Shown here: positions 1 through 4,470 of the stretch, one piece after another | Layout: every line of letters begins with the position of its first letter | Numbering within the stretch: the stretch's first letter is position 1 | Assembly (NCBI GenBank): GCA_021159235.1 | Contig: JAGGSF010000069.1 | Location: 1-5,846, forward strand | Reading direction: 5' to 3' | DNA length: 5,846 nucleotides | From: Deltaproteobacteria bacterium | GTDB lineage: Bacteria > Campylobacterota_A > Desulfurellia > JAGGSF01 | Position numbers and translations under genes: made by a program | Notes under the pieces: generated by a model | Databases searched by the model: none | What the model was told of the DNA's origin: nothing | What the model saw: only the letters and a program-made list of their open reading frames with translations

Positions 1-150
1 AATACCACTGAGTATCTCAGGCAAGAATCCATTCTTTGATAGAAAAAAATAATGAGAAAAGCTAATTTTAAAAGAGGAAAGACCACTATAAAAGGCTAAA
101 AAATTTAAAGGATTTTGAAGATGCCCTTCGGGTGAAGTGAGGCTTAGTAT
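1..150. other. Upstream flank of cas1, no identifiable gene
   Basis: No complete gene is visible. Two plus-strand frames are open from the left edge. One ends at TGA 37-39 (tail ...EYLRQESIL) and one at TAA 50-52 (tail ...SGKNPFFDRKK). Either could be the last codons of an upstream gene, perhaps another cas gene, but neither tail shows a motif. In particular there is no cysteine cluster of the kind that ends Cas4. A 15-codon reading frame at 52-99 overlaps the second stop (TAATG) but is too short and lysine-rich to defend. TATAAA at 87-92 resembles a -10 box but has no good -35, so I do not call a promoter. A GTGAGG stretch at 137-142 is the likely Shine-Dalgarno of cas1, 8 bases before its ATG. 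Confidence 0.4.
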
Positions 151-1143
151 ATGAAAAAGACGATTTATATCTTTTCCGATGGTGAACTGAAGCGAAAACA
201 AAATACCCTGTTTTTTGAAAATGAAGATGGGAAAAAGTATGTGCCGGTGGAAAATACAGGTGAAATTATGGTGTTTGGTGAGGTAACAATTAACAAACGC
301 ATCCTGGAATTTCTTACCCAGAATGAAATTATTTTGCATTTTTTCAATCATTATGGTTATTATGTTGGTTCCTTTTATCCCAGGGAACATCTTAATTCAG
401 GATATATGATATTAAAGCAAGCTGAACATTATCTGAATAAAAATAAGCGTATGGCTCTTGCTATAAAATTTGTCCATGGAGCAAAAGAAAACATCATTCG
501 TGTGCTCAGGTTTTATGCAAATCGGGGAAAATCTGTTCAATCTGCCCTTGAAAACATAGAATCACTTGCAGAAATCATTCCAGATTGCTCAAATATCAAT
601 GAACTTATGGCCATTGAAGGAAATATTAGGGAACAATATTACAACTGCTTTGACGAAATCCTGGATAATAAGCATTTTGTATTTGAAGAAAGGACAAGAA
701 GACCACCTCAAAATAGATTGAATGCCTTAATCAGTTTTGGGAATTCCATGATATATACCATTGTTTTAAGTGAAATCTATAAAACTCATTTAGACCCCCG
801 TATTGGCTTTTTACATGAAACAAATTTTAGAAGGTTTAGCTTGAATTTAGATGTAGCGGAGACATTTAAACCACTTATCGTAGATCGTCTCATCTTCAAG
901 CTTGTAAACAAAAACATCACTACACCCCAGCACTTTGAAAAAAGATTAAACGGAATAGTATTGAATGAAAAAGGCAGGGAACTGTTTATAAGGGAAATGG
1001 ATGAAAGGCTAAAGACCACACTTAAACACAAAAGCTTAGGAAGAAATGTATCGTATAGAACATTGATTCACCTTGAATTGTATAAAATAGAAAAGCACCT
1101 GATGGGTGAAAGTGAATATGAACCTTATGTTTCTGGATGGTAA
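151..1143 (+). CDS. cas1: CRISPR-associated integrase/endonuclease Cas1, type I-B-like
   Basis: Cas1 is the catalytic subunit of the Cas1-Cas2 complex that integrates new spacers at the leader end of the array. At 330 residues it has the usual length for the type I-B group. The N-terminal part (about 1-75) matches the beta-rich domain, and the rest is the helical catalytic domain. Family metal-ligand motifs are visible: Glu156 in MAIEGNIR, His222 in GFLHETNFRR, and Glu237 in LDVAETFKPLIVDR. The H-to-E spacing of 15 residues fits known Cas1 proteins. All three ligands are present, so the enzyme looks intact. The ATG at 151 is preceded by GTGAGG at 137-142. The stop codon (TAA 1141-1143) directly touches the cas2 ATG, so the two genes are surely cotranscribed. 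No cas4 or interference gene is visible upstream within the window. Assignment to I-B rests on the family motifs together with the repeat type. Confidence 0.98.
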   Translation: MKKTIYIFSDGELKRKQNTLFFENEDGKKYVPVENTGEIMVFGEVTINKRILEFLTQNEIILHFFNHYGYYVGSFYPREHLNSGYMILKQAEHYLNKNKRMALAIKFVHGAKENIIRVLRFYANRGKSVQSALENIESLAEIIPDCSNINELMAIEGNIREQYYNCFDEILDNKHFVFEERTRRPPQNRLNALISFGNSMIYTIVLSEIYKTHLDPRIGFLHETNFRRFSLNLDVAETFKPLIVDRLIFKLVNKNITTPQHFEKRLNGIVLNEKGRELFIREMDERLKTTLKHKSLGRNVSYRTLIHLELYKIEKHLMGESEYEPYVSGW

Positions 1144-1407
1144 ATGTTTGCAATTCTTGTATATGACATAAATGAAAAGAGAGTGGCGAAGATACTGAAG
1201 ATATGCAGAAAATATCTCGTATGGGTCCAAAATTCTGTGTTTGAAGGTGAAATCACGAAAGCGAAGCTGGAAAAATTAAAGATGGAACTCAAGAAGGAAA
1301 TAAATGAAAAGGAAGACTCTGTAATAATCTACACTTTCAGAACCACCCGGTACAGTAATCGTGAGATTATGGGATTAGAAAGGGGCGGGCAGGACATAAT
1401 CCTATAA
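1144..1407 (+). CDS. cas2: CRISPR-associated protein Cas2
   Basis: Cas2 is the small ferredoxin-fold protein that bridges two Cas1 dimers and measures the spacer during integration. The 87-residue product has the family opening strand MFAILVYDINEKRV with the conserved Asp8, a central helix (KILKICRKYLVWVQNSVFEGE) and a later strand, SVIIYTFRT. Length and order of elements are normal. It begins immediately after the cas1 stop with no gap. The only Shine-Dalgarno-like bases (GGATGG, 1135-1140) lie within the cas1 3' end and very close to the ATG, so translation is probably coupled to cas1. The last codons lie in an inverted repeat (1368-1377 with 1397-1406). The CRISPR leader starts right after the stop, so this end of the array is where acquisition takes place. 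Confidence 0.96.
   Translation: MFAILVYDINEKRVAKILKICRKYLVWVQNSVFEGEITKAKLEKLKMELKKEINEKEDSVIIYTFRTTRYSNREIMGLERGGQDIIL
1368..1406 (+). other. Hairpin overlapping the cas2 stop
   Basis: TATGGGATTA (1368-1377) can pair along its whole length with TAATCCTATA (1397-1406), with one G-U wobble and a purine-rich 19-base loop. The hairpin covers the end of cas2. No T-run follows, so it is not a classical terminator. It might mark the 3' end of the cas mRNA or separate cas2 from the leader, or it may be chance. The pairing is seen in the sequence; the role is not known. Confidence 0.25.
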
Positions 1408-1557
1408 ATCAAAATTCGTCCATGTATGATGATGCAAAAACACTCAGGGATAGACGAATATAAATTACTTGTTTTTTCAACAAAATATTGATATACAAAG
1501 ATTGTGAAATGTTGCTCTTTGAAAATTTAGCATCGCATAACTGTGGGAATGCAACGA
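1408..1557 (+). promoter_or_regulatory. CRISPR leader
   Basis: This 150-bp AT-rich non-coding stretch lies between the cas2 stop and the first repeat. Its position beside cas1-cas2, and the fact that the repeats at this end are all perfect while decay is at the other end (3438, 3476-3501), identify it as the leader. It holds an inverted repeat ATTCGTC (1414-1420) / GACGAAT (1453-1459) and a shorter pair GTTGC (1511-1515) / GCAAC (1551-1555) that brackets the leader-repeat junction. These could be docking sites for the integrase or a helper protein, which is inference. The leader also contains the array promoter (1469-1497). Confidence 0.9.
1469..1497 (+). promoter_or_regulatory. Predicted pre-crRNA promoter in the leader
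   Basis: TTGTTT (1469-1474) and TATACA (1492-1497) are separated by exactly 17 bases and fit sigma-70 -35 and -10 boxes well. Transcription would start near 1504, about 54 bases before the first repeat, and read through the array in the orientation that places ATTGAAAT at the 3' end of each repeat. This is a sequence match only; no other hexamer pair in the leader is better. Confidence 0.6.
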
Positions 1558-1587
1558 GTTTTTACCCTACCTATGAGGAATTGAAAT

Positions 1588-1623
1588 TTCTTCATTTGGA
1601 AAAAGCATGCTTTTTCATATAAC
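1588..1623 (+). repeat. Spacer 1 (newest), containing an 18-bp palindrome
   Basis: The leader-proximal, and therefore most recently acquired, spacer is 36 bp. It contains a perfect 18-bp palindrome at 1599-1616, GAAAAAGCA followed by its reverse complement TGCTTTTTC. The A-tract/GC/T-tract form resembles a short bidirectional transcription terminator, so the protospacer may lie between genes of the targeted element. The source is unknown. Confidence 0.85.
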
Positions 1624-1719
1624 GTTTTTACCCTACCTATGAGGAATTGAAATGATGATGAACTTCCACCTTGCACACCTGAGGAAAGAGTTTTTACCCT
1701 ACCTATGAGGAATTGAAAT

Positions 1720-1757
1720 TTGCTTCCTCAAGCTTTCGAAGAGCTTGAGGAAGTGAT
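1720..1757 (+). repeat. Spacer 3, containing a 12-bp-arm hairpin
   Basis: This 38-bp spacer contains perfect 12-bp arms CTTCCTCAAGCT (1723-1734) and AGCTTGAGGAAG (1742-1753) around a 7-base loop, TTCGAAG. The hairpin fills most of the spacer, so the resulting guide would be strongly self-paired unless opened by the effector complex. It may come from a terminator or a replication-origin palindrome in the target. Confidence 0.85.
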
Positions 1758-2051
1758 GTTTTTACCCTACCTATGAGGAATTGAAATTATAAGGGCTATG
1801 GAGCATACCCATACTTGTGGCTTCGTTTTTACCCTACCTATGAGGAATTGAAATTGAGCTCACGGATGAAGTCAAAAAACAAATTCTAAAGTTTTTACCC
1901 TACCTATGAGGAATTGAAATTATTCTTCTAGGAGCTTAGCGTCCTCTACAGGGCGGTTTTTACCCTACCTATGAGGAATTGAAATCGAACGATTTAAGGC
2001 TTATATCTAAGGGGATTTATTGTTTTTACCCTACCTATGAGGAATTGAAAT

Positions 2052-2089
2052 ACACGGAAAATGTAATCTTCAAGATGAGCGTCCAGCCT
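2052..2089 (+). repeat. Spacer 8, sibling of spacer 22
   Basis: This 38-bp spacer opens with ACACGGAAAATGTAATC (2052-2068), which is repeated exactly at the start of spacer 22 (2976-2992). The remainder differs. On the reverse strand it reads without stops as RLDAHLEDYIFR. The shared end is the PAM-proximal (seed) side expected for a type I system. See the matching finding. Confidence 0.9.
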
Positions 2090-2647
2090 GTTTTTACCCT
2101 ACCTATGAGGAATTGAAATATAGTGTCAAATCCGTTTCGCTGTTCACGGCTACAAGTTTTTACCCTACCTATGAGGAATTGAAATTTCCGCCAGCATTCT
2201 TAATATCGCACCTTTTGAATGGTTTTTACCCTACCTATGAGGAATTGAAATGATAAAATGATCGTAACAATTGAAAGAAAACTATCGTTTTTACCCTACC
2301 TATGAGGAATTGAAATCCTTTTTTCCATAGATAAGTTCAACCATAAAAGGAATGTTTTTACCCTACCTATGAGGAATTGAAATTGGGATAACAGAGAAAC
2401 GCATAAAAACAAGAAAACAGTTTTTACCCTACCTATGAGGAATTGAAATTATTCTCCCTAACCATTTGTAAGGATACATCTCACGTTTTTACCCTACCTA
2501 TGAGGAATTGAAATTTCGCTCTGACCACGAAAAATAATCCCTGCACGGCTGTTTTTACCCTACCTATGAGGAATTGAAATTAAGAGTTTCAAGATTTGTT
2601 CTTCAATTTCTTTGGATGTTTTTACCCTACCTATGAGGAATTGAAAT

Positions 2648-2682
2648 GTTCGTTCAGTCTCTCAGCCATCTTTCCACCCCTT
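2648..2682 (+). repeat. Spacer 17, apparently spanning a gene start
   Basis: Read on the reverse strand, this 35-bp spacer has a Shine-Dalgarno-like AAGGGGTGG, then a short gap, then ATG and open codons giving MAERLNE. This suggests that the protospacer covers the ribosome-binding site and first codons of a gene of the targeted element. It is inference from pattern only. Confidence 0.5.
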
Positions 2683-2975
2683 GTTTTTACCCTACCTATG
2701 AGGAATTGAAATCTCTGTGGACGGAAACTTATTCATGAGAAAGTCAATCGTTTTTACCCTACCTATGAGGAATTGAAATAAATCCTCTCAGTTAAAGGTT
2801 GTATAAATGTCTGCGTTTTTACCCTACCTATGAGGAATTGAAATAAGGTTGAACCTCTGGAGATAGGCTCCTGCCTCATGTTTTTACCCTACCTATGAGG
2901 AATTGAAATTCAGTTAGTTTGGTTTAACTCTGTTTCCCTATCTTAGTTTTTACCCTACCTATGAGGAATTGAAAT

Positions 2976-3012
2976 ACACGGAAAATGTAATCCTGTAAGC
3001 TGGTCTCCATTT
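2976..3012 (+). repeat. Spacer 22, sibling of spacer 8
   Basis: This 37-bp spacer has the same first 17 bases as spacer 8 and a diverged remainder. On the reverse strand, in the frame matching spacer 8, it reads METSLQDYIFR with no stop. It lies fourteen spacers further from the leader than spacer 8, so it was captured earlier. Confidence 0.9.
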
Positions 3013-3042
3013 GTTTTTACCCTACCTATGAGGAATTGAAAT

Positions 3043-3078
3043 TAGGAACAGAAATCTTTATTTCTGCTCCCTCAATAA
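3043..3078 (+). repeat. Spacer 23, containing an 11-bp-arm hairpin
   Basis: GGAACAGAAAT (3045-3055) pairs with ATTTCTGCTCC (3060-3070) with one mismatch across a CTTT loop. It is the third strongly self-complementary spacer in the array. No T-run follows the stem on this strand. Confidence 0.75.
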
Positions 3079-3438
3079 GTTTTTACCCTACCTATGAGGA
3101 ATTGAAATCATATAAGGCTTAAAACCCGTTTTAGGTGTGCATTTGTTTTTACCCTACCTATGAGGAATTGAAATATTCTTATTACAAAAAAACTGCCGGG
3201 AGCACGAGTTGTTTTTACCCTACCTATGAGGAATTGAAATCACCTTCTGAGCCTGATTATCCATTATGTGTTTAAGTTTTTACCCTACCTATGAGGAATT
3301 GAAATATGGAAGTTGCGGCGGCGATAGATGAGCTGATGAGAGAGTTTTTACCCTACCTATGAGGAATTGAAATTTTTATTACATCTTCTATTGTTTTAGC
3401 TGTTTCTTGTTTTTACCCTACCTATGAGGAATTGAAAG

Positions 3439-3475
3439 AAGACAGGTATTGGGTGTTAGGCGTCAGGTATTGGGA
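3439..3475 (+). repeat. Last spacer, a short tandem repeat
   Basis: The 37-bp segment between repeat 29 and the decayed repeat contains CAGGTATTGGG twice (3443-3453 and 3464-3474) with a 21-bp period. It is G- and T-rich on this strand with only three C residues. It looks like a fragment of the GTATTGGGTGTTAGG kind of minisatellite found between genes in various bacterial genomes, not a typical viral spacer. It could be a very old spacer or non-spacer DNA at the array end. Confidence 0.7.
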
Positions 3476-3501
3476 GGTTTTACCCTACCTGTGAGGAATT
3501 G
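3476..3501 (+). repeat. Decayed terminal CRISPR repeat
   Basis: Aligned to the 30-bp repeat from 3476, this copy has G for T at repeat position 2, G for A at position 16, and has lost the final AAAT (TCTG instead). The core TACCCTACCT and GAGGAATTG remain. With no crRNA handle sequence beyond ATTG, it is probably not processed. It marks the trailer end of the array, and decay at the end distal to the leader is usual. Confidence 0.9.
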
Positions 3502-3563
3502 TCTGCTTGCGCTAAAGCTTCAGCGGATTTTAAGATTCCAGATCACCGATGCAGGCAGTAAGG
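3502..3563. other. Convergent gap between array and M48 gene, weak terminator candidate
   Basis: Transcription from the array (plus) and from the M48 gene (minus) converge on this 62-bp gap, so a terminator is expected. The only candidate is the imperfect palindrome CGCTAAAGCTTCAGCG (3510-3525, one mismatched pair), followed on the plus strand by ATTTT. The stem is short and the T-run weak, so I would not rely on it. Nothing else is seen here. Confidence 0.3.
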
Positions 3564-4349
3564 TTATTTATTTTCCGGATGGTAATACGTTAGTGCTTCC
3601 GGCAGAAGCCGTTTTATAGCTTCTATCCGTTTTTCATCTGTTGGATGGTCGGAGAGAAACTCAGGAATCTTATACCCTTTTTGTTCTCTCAACATGCGAT
3701 TCCAGAACACCAGAGCACCCCTCGGGTCATAACCTGCCTTTGCCATAAAGATAAGGCCAAGATGGTCTGCTTCGTATTCCTGAATACGACTGTAGGGTAA
3801 AATAACACCCAATTGAGCTCCCAGACCATAAGCGATTAAAAAGGCTTTAGAGCGCGCTTCTGAACCTTTTTCTAAAGCCGCAGCAAGAGCATCTTCTCCC
3901 ACCTGAGCTACCAACAACATACTCAACCTCTCTGCTCCGTGACGAGCAATAGCATGACCAATTTCATGTGCTAAAACTGTAGATAGGCCATTTTCATCCC
4001 GTGTATATTTCAAAATACCTGTATAAACAAAGACCTTCCCTCCCGGCAAACAAAAGGCATTAGCTGTTTCCGGGTCATCTATAACCGTAAATTCCCAGGG
4101 AAGATCTGTTCTTCCCGTTGCTTCAGCAATGCGCCAACCCACCTTATTCACCATATTCACTATCCGAGGATCCTTGCATATCTTAGCCTTCTTTAGAATC
4201 TCCTCACGCACCTCAAGCCCCAAAGCCAATTCAGTTTGAGGGTCAATAAGAATCAACTGTTTTCTTTGAGTAAAGGGAACTGTAGCACATGAAGACAAAA
4301 TTAAAAGTGTAAGCAAATATAAACCAAATTTCCTAATTTTGCCTTTCAA
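3564..4349 (-). CDS. M48-family zinc metallopeptidase, lipoprotein
   Basis: This is a predicted periplasm-facing, membrane-anchored zinc protease of the M48 family, of the LoiP/BepA-like kind that degrades misfolded envelope or outer-membrane proteins. Numbering is from the TTG at 4349 (261 residues). Residues 1-20 form a basic, hydrophobic signal peptide ending in the lipobox LSSC with lipidated Cys21, then ATVPFTQRKQL, a typical opening for this group. Zinc-site residues are HEIGH (His128, Glu129, His132) and Glu191 in the EYEAD motif (with Asp195). DHPTDEKRI near the C-terminus carries His235, which may match the switch histidine described in BepA. There are no TPR repeats. Start choice: an upstream in-frame TTG at 4364 overlaps the Shine-Dalgarno GAGGAGG (4356-4362). 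The TTG at 4349 lies 6 bases beyond that site and gives a better signal peptide. The gene is divergent from the folding-factor gene at 4471, which fits a shared envelope-stress role. All key residues are present. Confidence 0.93.
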   Translation of the reverse strand: MKGKIRKFGLYLLTLLILSSCATVPFTQRKQLILIDPQTELALGLEVREEILKKAKICKDPRIVNMVNKVGWRIAEATGRTDLPWEFTVIDDPETANAFCLPGGKVFVYTGILKYTRDENGLSTVLAHEIGHAIARHGAERLSMLLVAQVGEDALAAALEKGSEARSKAFLIAYGLGAQLGVILPYSRIQEYEADHLGLIFMAKAGYDPRGALVFWNRMLREQKGYKIPEFLSDHPTDEKRIEAIKRLLPEALTYYHPENK

Positions 4350-4470
4350 TGCTAACCTCCTCAAAAATTATAATACACAAATTGGGTGTTTATTGGAAGT
4401 AGATTAAGCATCTTGACCTTCAGACAAATATTTTGTAAAAAGGCTTTAAAAACAGAGAGGGGTAGAGAGC
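4350..4470. promoter_or_regulatory. Divergent promoter region between protease and PPIase genes
   Basis: For the plus-strand gene, TTGACC (4413-4418) and TAAAAA (4436-4441) are 17 bases apart and make a plausible promoter with a start near 4448. The spacer of that promoter carries a small operator-like inverted repeat, ACAAA TAT TTTGT (4424-4436). GAGGGG (4457-4462) is the likely Shine-Dalgarno of the GTG start. For the minus-strand gene, the self-complementary ATTATAAT (4367-4374) supplies a perfect TATAAT but no good -35. A start from it would fall at or inside the Shine-Dalgarno (4356-4362), so it is doubtful. No known regulator site is recognised. Confidence 0.4.

Larger units (their letters stand above)
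1558..3501 (+). CRISPR. CRISPR array, 29 repeats plus one decayed repeat
   Basis: The repeat is 30 bp, beginning GTTTTTACCC, with central TACCTATGAGGAA, and ending ATTGAAAT. Repeats start at 1558, 1624, 1690, 1758, 1825, 1891, 1956, 2022, 2090, 2156, 2222, 2287, 2354, 2420, 2485, 2551, 2618, 2683, 2750, 2815, 2880, 2946, 3013, 3079, 3145, 3211, 3276, 3344 and 3409. The first 28 are identical by eye. The 29th ends in G instead of T, and a decayed 30th sits at 3476. The 28 ordinary spacers are 35-38 bp, mostly 35-37. The repeat has only a weak CCT/AGG mini-stem and belongs to the family linked with type I-B. By analogy, Cas6 would cut so that the last 8 bases (ATTGAAAT) become the crRNA 5' handle. 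That handle ends in T, where close relatives usually have C or G. Identical repeats, a leader and an intact cas1-cas2 suggest an array that is or was recently active. Interference genes must lie outside the window. Confidence 0.99.

Noticed and set aside
52-99. Fifteen-codon frame overlapping a stop as TAATG
   Set aside because: It is too short and lysine/arginine-rich, with no family match, and an AT-rich stretch gives such frames by chance.
165-1230. Three minus-strand open frames over cas1 and cas2
   Set aside because: They are complements of the two cas genes, with no domain features and no ribosome-binding support.
2269-2277. AATTGAAAG inside spacer 11, like the 3' end of the repeat
   Set aside because: Only nine bases match and the rest of the repeat is absent. 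In an AT-rich spacer this is within chance, so I do not treat it as a hidden processing site.
2845-2879. AGGTT-G-AACCT palindrome in spacer 20
   Set aside because: The arms are only five bases with a one-base loop, which cannot form a normal hairpin and is expected by chance.
1558-3501. A novel or non-canonical CRISPR type
   Set aside because: The Cas1 motifs, Cas2, leader position and repeat family all fit a known type I-B-like locus. Without the effector genes there is no basis to claim anything new.
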